DNA of 64,000 nt from Linderina pennispora (GCF_002104995.1 NW_024468257.1:372001-436000); one strand, 5' to 3'. Counted from the first letter of the stretch, positions 33,569 to 43,716 are shown. Numbers and translations are program-made. Notes: a model not told the origin generated them from the letters alone.

Positions 33569-34165
33569 TTAGAATATTCCCTCTACTGCGTCCGCCAAGG
33601 CAACGCTGCACACAGTTGTAACCGCGGTGATAAGCAGTGACTTGAACCCGTAGCCCGGGAACAGCCCAATGACCGCAAACACCCACGCGAGCAGCAATCC
33701 AGTCGTGGCAATGTGCACCAGGGAGTTGGCGCCAGCCTGCCAATTCTGTAGGTCCAGGGACTCTCCCAGGATTCGCCGTTTCCAGATTGATGCAAATACG
33801 TAGACGCCAGCAAATGGCAGTACTGCCACTGCCGCCAGGTACATCCAGGTCATCGAAATCTGCGGTGTCTCTGGCTCTCCGCGCAGACTGCGATCCACCT
33901 CGAAATATCTTAGGAACCAGCGCAAGAACCACCCAAACAGGAGCAGTTTCAGGATGTTGGCAATACGCATGCCTGTCCTGACTTACTTCCTCCTGAGACT
34001 CCGACTGCTCATTTGCATCTTGCTCTGGCTGCGCCTGGCTGTGAGGAACCAGGTCGCCTGTCTCGGCCTCTGTTTTTGGTTCAGCTGTGCGCTGCCGTAC
34101 CTGCGAGAAATATATAGCCTGCGCGGCTGCGGGCTTCTTTGCAGGTTCGACCCATCTGTTCGTAG
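33569..34165 (-). CDS. Small membrane protein of unknown function, 5' end unresolved
   Basis: Minus-strand gene ending 13 bases from the PFF1 stop (convergent). A likely 88-nt intron (33899-33986, strong GTAAGT donor, acceptor TTTCGAG) joins an acidic Gln/Glu-rich exon (33987 to about 34165) to an exon with two to three hydrophobic helices (WMYLAAVAVLPFAGVYVFA and ATTGLLLAWVFAVIGLF). An acceptor-like TTGCCATAG just before the first of these exons suggests at least one more exon upstream, which I could not fix. Without splicing, an ATG at 33970 gives a 133-residue protein. Family not recognised. Confidence 0.45.
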
Positions 34166-34440
34166 CTATGGCAATAAAAGCGAAGGAAGGGTGCAGAGAA
34201 ATGAAGAGTGTGCCTGACTTCAGTTGCACGTGAGTGGCCAAAGAACACATGCTAGAACGCGAGTCTTTACCGATCCGAAATGATGGGACCACTGCAAAAC
34301 TACCTGCTTTGAGAAAGAGGCTTTCCCTACAAGTCCAGAGCCTACTCCGAGCCAACAATGAGAAAAGCCACTCATTATGTGATGTGGAGCAAGCTGGAGT
34401 GAGTGCTGCCTGAGATGACAAGCATGCGTTATGCCAAAGT

Positions 34441-34465
34441 CAATATTGAAGTAAACTCAATATTG
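34441..34465. repeat. Perfect 9-bp inverted repeat
   Basis: CAATATTGA, a 7-base spacer, then TCAATATTG. The half-site core CAATATTG is itself a palindrome, so the two halves are also direct repeats. Confidence 0.7.
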
Positions 34466-34961
34466 TGTTTACATAATAATTGTTAGCCTTGTGCCAACAC
34501 TGACTGAATGTTCTGGGAACATGCTTGTTTGAGCAATCCCTGTTTTCACTTGTTTGGCCAGTGTGACTGATGTCTAGTACAGTCGTGGCTTTTACCTAAT
34601 CGGCGAGCTTGGCAGGATACAGTGGAACTTTCTGTGGTTTTGCATATGCAGACTTGGGGTCTTTGCCAAGACCTTGCAATCCCCTCCCCCAGCAGCCCCA
34701 TACACATGGACTGTATGTGATCCAATTTCAGAAGGCGCCAAGCAGATCAGCTCCAGTTTTTCCGCACCATCTTGGTATTTTGTCAAGGCGATGATCTTGG
34801 CACACCGTGGCTCTTGGATAATAGAAAAGCGGTGCGGCATTTCCTGTGAGTTCTTGGGAACTTTGCTTAGCAATCTTGGCAACAGCAGCAGGTAATTGCT
34901 TCCACTTTCTTTGTTCTACCGCTGGTACACGACTGCGGCCAGAAGTGTGGAAAATATGTAG

Positions 34962-34969
34962 TATATAAG
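34962..34969 (+). promoter_or_regulatory. TATA box of the RTA1 gene
   Basis: TATATAAG 83 bases upstream of the ATG at 35052. Confidence 0.6.
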
Positions 34970-35051
34970 AAGTCGATATAGCTTCCATCAGCCCCACATA
35001 TCCTCACTCATCCACTGACAGCTTCAAGATTGTACATCTAGCTTTTCTACA

Positions 35052-35868
35052 ATGGCATACACACTTCAAGACCTTTTCGACTACCACCCTGTCAACGGTG
35101 TGCCTGGAGCAGCAGCAGGTCTATTTGCTATTATCGCTGCAATCCACATCTGGCAGACAATCCACTACAACGCGCCGAAATGGATGTACATCTTGGTCGG
35201 CACCGCAGTAGCAGAGAGCGTCGGGTACATCGTCCGTAACGTCCTCATCTACCACACATCCTTGGGCTTGTTTGTCTTCATGAACCTGTGTCTGCTGCTA
35301 CCGCCCAATGCGCTGGCGCTGTTCAACTACAAGACAATTGGCGAGGTTCGTGCGCCGCTCAAACGTGACGGCACACCGGTTCTGGCTCAAGCCCAAGTTC
35401 ATCACATGGTTCTTCTTTGGCAGCGACATATTCTCGTTCCTGATCCAGGCGACCGGCGGCAGCATGCAGGCAACAGAGAGCACACGCAATGCGGGAAAGT
35501 ACATTGCCCTGTTTGGCCTGGCGATCCAGCTTATTTTCTTTGCCTGCTTCCTTGCAATTACCATTTACGTCCACCGCTCGGCTGCGTATGTGGTCAGCGC
35601 GGGGCCCAAGGACATGACAGACAAGGGGGCCAAGATTAAGCTGATGCGTGTTATTATCGCCACCACTATTCTGCTCTACGTCCGATCCATCTACCGTGTG
35701 GCAGAGTTTGCTGACGGGTACGGTGGAAAGATATACAGTGCCGAGTGGGCGTTCTACGTGTTCGACTGCCTGGCGATTCTGTTCAGCTTTGTTATCTACA
35801 TCTTGTGGTTTGTCGGCCACCACTTCCCATCCAAGGCGGTTGATGGAGGCTATTGCGATGTATTCTAG
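35052..35868 (+). CDS. RTA1-like seven-helix membrane protein, frame-broken
   Basis: Member of the fungal RTA1 / lipid-translocating exporter family (yeast Rta1, Rsb1, Pug1), tied to lipid-stress or drug tolerance. The start MAYTLQDLFDYHPVNGVPGA and seven hydrophobic helices fit, with family blocks AESVGYIVRN, LLLPPNALALFNYKTIGE, FGSDIFSFLIQATGGSMQ and the helix pair near the end. One extra base near 35344 (ggcgagGttcgtg) breaks the frame between helix 3 and helix 4; the second frame then continues to the stop at 35868 (about 270 residues in total). No intron signal at the break. A TATA box lies 83 bases upstream of the ATG. Confidence 0.85.
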
Positions 35869-36338
35869 CCTAGCCCAGTTTGGACATTCGCTAATTCTTA
35901 ATACTGTGATTATCTTGGACAGGTTATTTGTTTGATATTGATATAAAAAGTCCAACGCATCCACAAATGTCTGAACGAGAGAAGTGTATGGTTCTAGTAA
36001 TACCTGTGTGCCTTTTGATATCAAGAGTAGCTGACTAAATAGGAGTATGTGTAACCAAACGCAAGTAGTATTGGTTATATGCACGGCAACTCATCTGAAT
36101 GCTATAAATGGGTCCAACCAGTAGCCGCCAATGGAGTTGCCACAGGTTAGCAGCAGATAGATACACACAGCGTGCGGTTTGTAAAGTATGAAATGTCATT
36201 CAATATAATGCAATTAGGAAATCTGTAAGTGGTAAATGGAGGGAGAGCAGGGCAGAATGGTCCATGGCAAATAGCCATGATTCTAGTAGAAGCCTTAGCA
36301 GCAAATTGGTGGTTGGAATTATATATATACACCACGCA
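35869..36338. other. Intergenic region, AT-rich
   Basis: About 470 bases with no gene signal. Confidence 0.5.
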
Positions 36339-36557
36339 TTATTGCCTTGAGCTCGATCTTGGTTCCGGCCACATTTCAACGAGTGTCGCCGTGTCCCAAC
36401 CGTCAACAATTGACTGCTGGTCAAAGTCTATCGGTAGCGATATGGGCTCCAATACAAGCATTTCCTCTCTCCTCGGCACAGCTTGCATGAGCTTCTTCTG
36501 GCTGGCACGCAGCCTGTGCCGCCGGAACAGGCGTAGACGCAGCAAAGTGAATGGCAT
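36339..36557 (-). CDS. Possible small basic protein, unsupported
   Basis: A 72-codon ATG-initiated frame with an Arg-rich N-terminus (MPFTLLRLRLFRRHRLRASQ) and a more acidic C-terminal half. It has no recognisable domain and no membrane segment. It lies alone between the RTA1 gene and the small TM gene pair. It could be a terminal exon of a larger gene or chance. Kept only because nothing else occupies this stretch. Confidence 0.2.
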   Translation of the reverse strand: MPFTLLRLRLFRRHRLRASQKKLMQAVPRREEMLVLEPISLPIDFDQQSIVDGWDTATLVEMWPEPRSSSRQ

Positions 36558-37397
36558 CTTGTAAGGGGGCTTAAAAGTATAAAAAGAGAGTGAGTGGAGT
36601 CAAGCAGTGTTAAAAAGTGGTTCGAGTAGAAAAGCAAAGGAGCATGGCCCGTGGAAGGTAACTTATACAAGCATCACAAGGGAGGATGGCTATCAGCTGT
36701 TTTTGTTTCTTTTGGGGGACATCTGTCTTTTCGTAATGGCTTTGTAGGCTTCAGGCGCAAATCGAGCTGGGTCGAGTGGTTGTCGGACATGGCACAGAAG
36801 CGAATAAACGGAGAGGAAAATAGTGATCTGCATGAAGTTACAAGCAGCTCTTTGGGCGTGGCATTTTTTAGGCAAAGTCACGGTCGACGGGCGTTCTCCG
36901 AACCATACCTCTCCAATGGGACGGACCTGGCCAAGGATTGGGATCATGAGAGTTGCTCGGCAGGTTTCCAAAAGTGGTCCTGCTTGTTCCTGCGGAAATA
37001 AGCGTGCTGGGCAGCTCCTACTCAATCTGTCTTCTGGCGGAGGCAGGAGGTGCATGGCATGACTGGCCGATGATGGTCTCTGGGAAGAGCGAGTCACGGC
37101 TAGCTGCGGCCGGCTGGAGGCGTAGTCTCATGCGATGCAGCAATTAGATCACATTCAGATCTGTCCGCCAACGTTTTCTATATATCCTGGTTCAATATGG
37201 TTGTGGAGCATACAAATGTGGATGTAGCCATTGGCGAGTGTGTTGGCTGAGTAATTGGCCCCCTTTTGGTTTTTTTTGACAGGCCGCTTTGTGCATGGAC
37301 ATGCATGGGCCTCTGACAGTGCTTTGAAAGGGGGAAGCCTGTAGCGATTTTATGTTATCCAAAGCAAATAAGGTTTAGAAATGGACATGGGGGGAGC
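36558..37397. other. Intergenic region
   Basis: About 840 bases; the 134-codon frame on the minus strand (36693-37097) has no gene-like features. Nothing else seen. Confidence 0.4.
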
Positions 37398-37729
37398 TCA
37401 CAGGGTGCTGGAGATGCCAAAGCTCTGGTTATCGACGACAATCCGCGGATCATGAACTCTGGCAGCCGGCGGTGGCTGTGGCGCAGACAGCGTACGTATG
37501 CTCCAGTTGTCATTATCGACATTGCTGCTGGCGTTCAGGGGCGGGGTCAGTGTGGTGGCTCTGCTGAGAGGCACGTTGGTGTGGGAAGCAGCAGCTCAGC
37601 TCTTCATTGGCAAGGGCGTCGCTTTCTGTCTTTAAGCCGCTGGGCCAAAGTGGAGGGCAAGAAGCAGCAGAGAAGAATAGCAGTAATGGAGGCAGCAACG
37701 ACACCGAGGCCGGCATACACTGGGTTCAT
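37398..37729 (-). CDS. Small single-TM protein, tandem paralogue 1, frame-broken
   Basis: Starts at the ATG at 37729 with MNPVYAGLGVVAASITAILL, one hydrophobic helix followed by a basic stretch (RLKDRK). The rest, about 70 residues, is Ser/Thr/Pro-rich and polar and ends PPAARVHDPRIVVDNQSFG then ISSTL at 37398. Two +1 shifts are needed: an extra C after the DRK codons (near 37620) and an extra T near 37595. Length (about 108 residues), topology and tail match the next minus-strand gene at 38037-38360. Family unknown; likely type III or tail-out single-pass membrane protein. Confidence 0.45.
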
Positions 37730-38036
37730 TCAGAAGGAAGAATAGTAAGTATTAGTGATATCAAGAGTGGAGTAAAAGTGGCTTGAAAGGCGCCCTGCTC
37801 AGAGGAACTATGTTGTGGACTTGATGAGCAGCAGTGAAGTCATCGAAAATTATTTTTTCAACGGGAGCTGAGGGAAGGTGGCACATGAGTTGCCGTATAG
37901 AAGGTTCTGCACATCCTGGCCTGGTGCCAGAAAAAGCACGATGTCGACCAAGCGTGCATAGGGGGGCATCCCCTCCAATGGAGCTAATGCGCAGCAGGGG
38001 ATTAGGTAAATACAGTTAACAAGATCCCGGGGGATA
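37730..38036. other. Spacer between the two small TM genes
   Basis: About 307 bases, no gene seen. Confidence 0.5.
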
Positions 38037-38360
38037 TCATATCATGACCATGTAGACGTACGATGGTGTCCGCGGCCTATCTACTTGGACAACATGGCTG
38101 TTGCGGATGGCAGGCGGACTGGCAGTGTCTGGCGCCAAAGTGCATCCGCTGAGATTATCTGCATCGTCGCGGCACCGTGGGGACGTGCGCTCAGTCATGC
38201 CCGGGCGACTTTGGTGGATCTCGTTTTCATGTTCCGCAGGACCGAGGCAGCACAAGATACGGGTGCGCTCCGATTTTTCGGTCTTAATGTATGCAGCGAT
38301 AAACAGGGCCAGCAGGAGGACACTGCCCAGGATTGGGATGATGGTTTCTGCGCCAGCCAT
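38037..38360 (-). CDS. Small single-TM protein, tandem paralogue 2
   Basis: A 107-residue intact frame from the ATG at 38360. N-terminal helix AETIIPILGSVLLLALFIAA, then a basic segment (YIKTEKSERTR) and a polar tail ending SPPAIRNSHVVQVDRPRTP and YVYMVMI. The tail motif PPAxRxxxxxVVxVD-like and the overall plan match the gene 0.3 kb downstream on the same strand, so I read the two as tandem paralogues. A longer frame upstream lacks an ATG. No known family recognised. Confidence 0.5.
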   Translation of the reverse strand: MAGAETIIPILGSVLLLALFIAAYIKTEKSERTRILCCLGPAEHENEIHQSRPGMTERTSPRCRDDADNLSGCTLAPDTASPPAIRNSHVVQVDRPRTPSYVYMVMI

Positions 38361-39066
38361 ATACGCGTCTTTATAGTACAAAAAGCAGTTGGACGGAGAG
38401 AGGGAAAGTAGCCGTTGTCAGAGTCGGGTGAAAAAGATGGCGCATTGTCAAAAGACCCCAGGTCCCTGGGGAGCGAGGTTTGTGCAGGCAGAAAAAGACC
38501 TGCGGTTTGCTCGGCGACACAAGAGGAGGAGAAACAGGTATTGATTGCCGGCGAATACAGGTGAGAATGGGTATCGTGACGAGCGGGCGAAATGTGACGG
38601 CTGGAAGGGTTGGTTGGAGGAATGGCTGTTCCTTTGATGGTCACGCGTCGGAAATGGCGGGCAAGACGGGTGTGGGGGGAAGAGTGTATGTAAGCGAAAA
38701 TTCGGCCAAGCGTTTCGAGAACACAGCCTTGGAGGACGAGCGCTTGGCTGACGACGTCAGGGGGGCGGGGGATTCCACGAGGGCGACGGAGTGGCAGAAT
38801 TGCAGACCTCATGTGCTGGGGTGATAGGGGAGCGACGAGTCAAGCAGGCCGATCTGATCAGCGAAAGCCAGACAGGGACCAGGAGCTGGGGTTGCATGGG
38901 CGAGAGAGGCGGGGCATTTGGGTGACGTTGCACAGCGTGGCGCCAGGAAATCAGCGGGGAAGCATGGCAGAAAGCCGCAACGCTTTCTTCTTCCAGAACT
39001 TTTATTTTTATTTTTTCCACCCTCAAATTCAAGTTGCGCGGGCGGGGACCATCTAATCAACAAGCA
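38361..39066. other. Divergent promoter region upstream of PTM1
   Basis: About 700 bases; purine-rich on the plus strand in places. The 205-codon minus frame here has no supporting feature. No distinct element. Confidence 0.45.
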
Positions 39067-40893
39067 ATGCTGGGACTCAAAGGCACAGGCGTGCTCGGAC
39101 TGGTGGTAAGCGGGCTTTTGATGTGGGGGCAGCCGGTGGCAGGCGAGTACGGGATCCTGACACACGAGGTGGGCGACGGGTTCAAGTGTGCTGGCGTGTA
39201 CGGCACAACAACCGAGCGGAACGGGCAGCGGTCGCGGCTGGAGATCGAGTTTCCGCCGGAGCCGCCCTCGGATATCGCAGTGGCGGTGTTCAGCTACTCG
39301 GACAGCGAGTGGATCGGGCTGACGGTGAATGACGGCAAGGTGGTAGCTGACGACTCGTCTGACCTGGCAGCGGATTCGGACGACTCGGGAAACCTGACGA
39401 CGGGGGTCGTCGGTTCACGGTGTGCAATGACGAGACAATCAACATGGAGCTGTGTGGCGAGGTGGACCGCGGGCGGCCGCTGGTGGAACTACCGCGACTC
39501 GGCAGGCACTCTGCGCAAGTTCAAGTCGACGATCTACGCCGACTATGTGAAGCTGAGCCGGGCTGGCGTCGGGTACACGGCGCTGGAGGCGAAGGAGTGG
39601 GGGTATGCGCATAATGGCTCAGATGACACGGCGTGGCGGAGCAAGGCGCGCACGAGCTTCGTGGAGGGAGCGCAGCTGGACTGGAAGAGCGACGGAACAC
39701 TGAAGGTGACGTATCTAATCAATGCCACCGGATACTACTGCGTGGATGCAGCCAGCACCCACGACTTCACGGCCCGCGCCGACTGGACCAATGCCCACGG
39801 GCAGCTGCCGGCGGGCGAATACCCGAAGGTGCATGTGTATGCGGTGCTGATGGGCGCGTATATTCTGATTGCCTTGGTGTGGGCGTTTATGTCGTGGCGC
39901 GTGTGGAGCGAAGTTTTGCCAGTGCAGAACCGGCTGTTTGCACTGGTGTGTCTGATGGCGGTGGATATGGGCCTGAACTTTGGCTTCTGGCAGCACTACA
40001 ATGCCCATGGGGCGCCGTCGCTGGCGTACTCGGTCGCGCTGGTGGTGGTGGATGCGGGCCGCAACAGCCTGTCGTTCTTCATGCTGCTGGTGGTAGCGCT
40101 GGGGTGGGGGGTGGTGCGGCCGTCGCTGGGCAAGGCTATGATCCGGTGCACCCTGCTGGCTGGCGCCCACTTTGGCGCCGGGTGTCTGTACGGAGCCGGG
40201 ATTGTGTTCCGTGACCCGCACGACGCGGGTCCACTGGGGCTGGTGTATGTGGTGCCGCTGTCATTCACCATGACTCTGTTCTACGTGTGGACGCTGAGCG
40301 CAATCATCGCCACCACGCATATGCTGATCGACCGCCAGCAGTCATACAAGCTGGCCATGTACAACCGGCTGTGGCGGCTGCTGATGCTGTCGCTGATTCT
40401 GCTGTTTGTGTACTTCGTGTTGAACGTCATGTATACCGTGTTTTATTCGCGCCCGGAGCTGGCTGACCGCACATGGAAGTGGCGGTGGTTCTGGACTGAC
40501 GGCTGGCTCAACCTCGAGTACTTCGCCGTGCTGGCCACCATTCTGTTCTGGTGGCGCCCCACCACCCAAAACTACCGCTTTGGCCTCGAGGAGCTGGCGG
40601 GCGACGAGGAAGAGGCTATGCAGCGCGACCAGGCCGGCGATATGCGCGACTCGTTCGATAACCCGCGCATGGGCGAGGATCTGGAGCTTGACGTCATTGG
40701 GCAGAACCCAAAGGACGTGTCGGCCGATGACGTGCGGTTTGTGGTGGACGATGACGAGGACTCTGATGAGGAGCATGTGCGCAAGGCCGACACGCTGTTT
40801 GAAGCCCCCGCGTTCTCCGATGACGAGGACCAGGCGGCAAGCGCCAGCAGCCGCGCGGGATCTGCTGCACGCAAGGGCGCCAAAAACGACTAG
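39067..40893 (+). CDS. PTM1: Ptm1/GPR107-type seven-helix Golgi protein
   Basis: Intron-free, 608 residues. Signal peptide (GVLGLVVSGLLMWGQPVAGE), a luminal N-terminal domain ending INATGYYCVDA, seven membrane helices (about residues 262-500) of the Lung_7-TM_R/GOST fold, and an acidic C-terminal tail. Yeast Ptm1 and human GPR107/108 act in Golgi/endosomal trafficking. The ATG at 39067 directly precedes the signal peptide. Between about 39400 and 39480 the annotated frame (residues about 112-138, Trp/Arg-rich) looks unlike the family. An alternative frame there reads FTVCNDETINMELCGEV, the Cys-pair block expected in this family, so a compensated pair of frame changes is likely. Confidence 0.88.
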   Translation: MLGLKGTGVLGLVVSGLLMWGQPVAGEYGILTHEVGDGFKCAGVYGTTTERNGQRSRLEIEFPPEPPSDIAVAVFSYSDSEWIGLTVNDGKVVADDSSDLAADSDDSGNLTTGVVGSRCAMTRQSTWSCVARWTAGGRWWNYRDSAGTLRKFKSTIYADYVKLSRAGVGYTALEAKEWGYAHNGSDDTAWRSKARTSFVEGAQLDWKSDGTLKVTYLINATGYYCVDAASTHDFTARADWTNAHGQLPAGEYPKVHVYAVLMGAYILIALVWAFMSWRVWSEVLPVQNRLFALVCLMAVDMGLNFGFWQHYNAHGAPSLAYSVALVVVDAGRNSLSFFMLLVVALGWGVVRPSLGKAMIRCTLLAGAHFGAGCLYGAGIVFRDPHDAGPLGLVYVVPLSFTMTLFYVWTLSAIIATTHMLIDRQQSYKLAMYNRLWRLLMLSLILLFVYFVLNVMYTVFYSRPELADRTWKWRWFWTDGWLNLEYFAVLATILFWWRPTTQNYRFGLEELAGDEEEAMQRDQAGDMRDSFDNPRMGEDLELDVIGQNPKDVSADDVRFVVDDDEDSDEEHVRKADTLFEAPAFSDDEDQAASASSRAGSAARKGAKND

Positions 40894-41208
40894 ACTCTAG
40901 CTATTCTCATATACAACACACATCCTCAACAATACTGACGTGTTTGTATTTTGAGTAAAAGAATAAACCTGTGAAACAATCTGTATCTCTGTCACATACG
41001 GCCTTTTATCTGTGCGTCCTGGGGTGTGCTTTGTTCCTCGTGGCTAGTCTCACGTGCCCATACACTACAATACAGTTTTTTTTTGGCCATAAGGCAGTCG
41101 GTTGATGCCACACCCCGACAGATGGGTCGATGCAGGCTGCCCGGTCTTCTCAAGCTCCATACTCGCAACAAACAGCTCCTTCTCTTCGGACTCTATTCTG
41201 CTTCACCC
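40894..41208. other. Spacer between PTM1 and DCS1
   Basis: About 315 bases; AATAAA-like signal near 40962. Open in the DCS1 frame but with no other sign of coding. Confidence 0.5.
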
Positions 41209-42141
41209 ATGGCTTCTCCTACAACTGCCGTCAGCGACATCGAAGCACTGGTGCGCCAGTTCCGCCTGCACGAGGTCCTGAACGAGGACCCAGCCACCAA
41301 GACTGTCTGGCTGCTGGGCTCAATCGCCAGCGACACGCCCGTTGCCGGCTCCTCCGCCGCCGTCTTGACACTCGAACGCACTGCCATCTCCCCCCTTGCC
41401 CTCCGCCCCTCCACTGTGCTGCTGCCACAGCTGACCCTGGACTCGGGCGCCCTGAATGACATCTACGCGTCGGCAACAGGCACCTCCCATGCGCTCTCTC
41501 CAGACGTCCGCGTCTCGCTGATCTATCCGGCGCAGCAAAAACACATCGACAAGTACCGCCGCCAGCAGTACATGTGGATTAAAGAGACAGCTGAGATCTA
41601 CGGGGCCGTGACCAGGCCGTATATTGACAACGAGCCAAAGTCGCGCATCCAGTGGGTGTACAATATCCTGGACGGCTCGGCGGAGCGCGAGCGCGTGGTG
41701 GTAGAGGACAGCGACCGGGACACGGGGTTTGTGGTGTTGCCGGACTTCAAGTGGGACGGCGTGGGCGTGGAGAGCTTGTACTTGGTGGTGATTGTGCGGC
41801 GCAAGGACATCCGGTCGCTGCGCGATCTGCGGCCGGAGCACCTGCCGATGCTGCGCAATATACGGGAGAAAGTTGGCGCCGCCGTGGACTCCGTCTATGG
41901 CGTCGCGCAAGACCAGCTGCGTATGTTTGTGCATTACCAGCCGTCGTACTACCATTTCCATGTACATGTCACCCACGTTAACTTTTCTGGCAAGGGCGTG
42001 ATGGCTGGCAGAGCCCATCTGCTCGACACTATCATCGATAACATCGAGAACATTGCGCCCGACTACTACCAGAGGGCCTCGCTGTCGTTTGTGCTTGGCT
42101 CGGACGACGCATTGTGGCCACTGCTTGCTGATATGAAATAA
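41209..42141 (+). CDS. DCS1: Scavenger mRNA-decapping enzyme DcpS
   Basis: Hydrolyses the cap left after 3'-to-5' mRNA decay, releasing m7GMP. The 310-residue intron-free protein has the N-terminal swapped-dimer domain, the block VRVSLIYPAQQKHIDKYRRQ, and the C-terminal HIT domain with the catalytic histidine triad in YYHFHVHVTHV (middle His is the nucleophile by family knowledge). VVLPDFKWDG and the C-terminal YYQRASLSFVLGSDD are typical. The ATG at 41209 gives MASPTTAVSDIEALVRQFRL, matching other DcpS starts; the frame is open upstream to 41026 but that part is unlike the family. Confidence 0.95.
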   Translation: MASPTTAVSDIEALVRQFRLHEVLNEDPATKTVWLLGSIASDTPVAGSSAAVLTLERTAISPLALRPSTVLLPQLTLDSGALNDIYASATGTSHALSPDVRVSLIYPAQQKHIDKYRRQQYMWIKETAEIYGAVTRPYIDNEPKSRIQWVYNILDGSAERERVVVEDSDRDTGFVVLPDFKWDGVGVESLYLVVIVRRKDIRSLRDLRPEHLPMLRNIREKVGAAVDSVYGVAQDQLRMFVHYQPSYYHFHVHVTHVNFSGKGVMAGRAHLLDTIIDNIENIAPDYYQRASLSFVLGSDDALWPLLADMK

Positions 42142-42195
42142 AAAAAATAAAAAGACGTATTAACAAGTTGCGACAGCTGCTTTTCACAAAGAAAA

Positions 42196-43716
42196 TTACA
42201 GCCGGTACCGGAAGTTCGGGTGGCGGTCGCCCAGATCCGCAATCTCCTCGGACGTCATCTGCGAGATATCCTGTGGGTTCTTCTCGCGCCTGCGATTGGA
42301 AGTCTGCAGCGACACGCGCATGGCCAGGGTGGCTACGGCGACAAACGCACATACGGCGATATTTGCTACATGTCCGGCCAGGTACCGCGGCGCATCTCTG
42401 CCCGGATACATATACGAGGCGGCGAATCCGCCAAATGCGCCAATGGCCGAGACCATGGCGGCGGCCACCGAGGTCTTTGTAGTTCCCGATTGATTCGACA
42501 CGGCCCAGCCGGGCGCCGTGGGCACGACCAGAATGCTGGCGCCGTTGAAAATGCACAGGCCAACAAACCTTACGGCGCTCTGCGTCGTGGCCACGGCCAT
42601 CACCAAGCCGACAATATTGAGAATCTGCGCATACACCAGCAATACGCTGCTGCTGCCGGCCCATTGCGCCAGGGTGCCCGAGAAGAACGATACCAGGAAG
42701 CTGACAAAGTTGGGAATCGCCGACATGCCCTGGCCGGCGATTCGCCCGAATCCCATTTCGACCGTGAAGATGGGCGCGAACAGCGGCCCGGTGTTGGCTG
42801 TGATATTGCCGGAAAAGCCGATCACCGACCAGGCCCAGATCCGCCAGTCCAGCAACGACCGGTAGAGCTGGCGCCGGCTGAACTCGCCGGTCTTGGCCAA
42901 AGTGCCCTGCTGCACCATGATCTTTCTGATCACCGCCTTCTCGTCCCCATCCAGGAAGCTGCACGTGGCTGGGTAATCCTTAACCATAAAGAACGCCACA
43001 ACACTCCACACCAGCGACGAGCATCCGTAGAATATAAACAGGATCTGGTACGGCCGCAGCACATCCGACTTGATGCTGCCCAGTCCGGCCGCCGCCGGCC
43101 CCGCCCACATGCTGGCCAACGACGCCGAGCTGTACATCCATCCGAGCCGCCGGCTCAGCTGGTCGCGCGGATACCACGACGCATACACCGCAATCACCCC
43201 CGACGTAAACCCGGCCTCGAACATGCCAATGCAGAACCGCACCGCGATAATCCCGCCCTTGCTTTTCGCCAATGCCCCCAGTGCGCCCGTCACCGACCAG
43301 GCCGCCGCCAGAAACGAAAGCCAGAGGCTCGGCCGCACGTGCTTCAGAACGATATTGCTGGGGACTTGGAAGATCAGATACGACACGTAGAATATCGACA
43401 GCGGCACCGTCACGTCGTCCAGGTGCATGTCCGCAACCACCCCGACCGGCTTCGATTGGCTTAGCGCTACCCGGTTCAGGAAACTGAACATGTAGCCGCA
43501 GCAGATGAAGAGCGCCAGGCGCAGGTCCGTCTTGCGCAGGTACCGCTTGTAGGTCGCCTGCTCGGCTTCTGTTAGCTCGAGCTTGCCCTGCAGCTCCGGC
43601 AGACTGTCGTCCATGGCCTCCACCTTGCTAGCCGAGTCCGCGGCCTTCTCGCTGATTGACGGCTGCGTCGATGGCGGAGCCCTGTGCTCCGCCGATGTGT
43701 CGGCTTGCTGCGCCAT
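42196..43716 (-). CDS. MFS transporter, anion:cation symporter (Dal5/Tna1) family
   Basis: About 506 residues, 12 helices, intron-free. Family markers: YKRYLRKTDLRLALFICCGY at the start of helix 1, the loop 2-3 region FYVSYLIFQVPSNIVLKHVRPSLWL, and RFCIGMFEAGFTSGVIAVYASWYP. The family moves organic anions such as nicotinate, allantoate, pantothenate or biotin with protons; substrate here unknown. The ATG at 43716 (MAQQADTSAE) is preferred to the ATG at 43809, which lies only about 7 bases from a TATA box. Its 3' end lies about 55 bases from that of DCS1 (convergent). Confidence 0.9.
   Translation of the reverse strand: MAQQADTSAEHRAPPSTQPSISEKAADSASKVEAMDDSLPELQGKLELTEAEQATYKRYLRKTDLRLALFICCGYMFSFLNRVALSQSKPVGVVADMHLDDVTVPLSIFYVSYLIFQVPSNIVLKHVRPSLWLSFLAAAWSVTGALGALAKSKGGIIAVRFCIGMFEAGFTSGVIAVYASWYPRDQLSRRLGWMYSSASLASMWAGPAAAGLGSIKSDVLRPYQILFIFYGCSSLVWSVVAFFMVKDYPATCSFLDGDEKAVIRKIMVQQGTLAKTGEFSRRQLYRSLLDWRIWAWSVIGFSGNITANTGPLFAPIFTVEMGFGRIAGQGMSAIPNFVSFLVSFFSGTLAQWAGSSSVLLVYAQILNIVGLVMAVATTQSAVRFVGLCIFNGASILVVPTAPGWAVSNQSGTTKTSVAAAMVSAIGAFGGFAASYMYPGRDAPRYLAGHVANIAVCAFVAVATLAMRVSLQTSNRRREKNPQDISQMTSEEIADLGDRHPNFRYRL

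Larger units (their letters stand above)
34166..35051. other. Intergenic region upstream of the RTA1 gene
   Basis: About 880 bases. It may hold the first exon of the minus-strand membrane protein. It contains a 9-bp inverted repeat (34441-34465) and the RTA1 TATA box. No other gene seen. Confidence 0.45.

Noticed and set aside
33537-34421. 294-codon minus frame as a single-exon gene
   Set aside because: Its last third is out of frame with the hydrophobic exon at 33569-33898; a GTAAGT donor inside it supports splicing instead.
38195-38812. 205-codon minus frame overlapping the small TM gene
   Set aside because: Overlaps the better-supported 38037-38360 gene in another frame and is Ser/Pro/Arg-rich with no domain.
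42220-43464. 414-codon plus-strand open frame opposite the MFS gene
   Set aside because: Antisense shadow of a 12-helix transporter; extremely Arg/Gly/His-rich with no domain.
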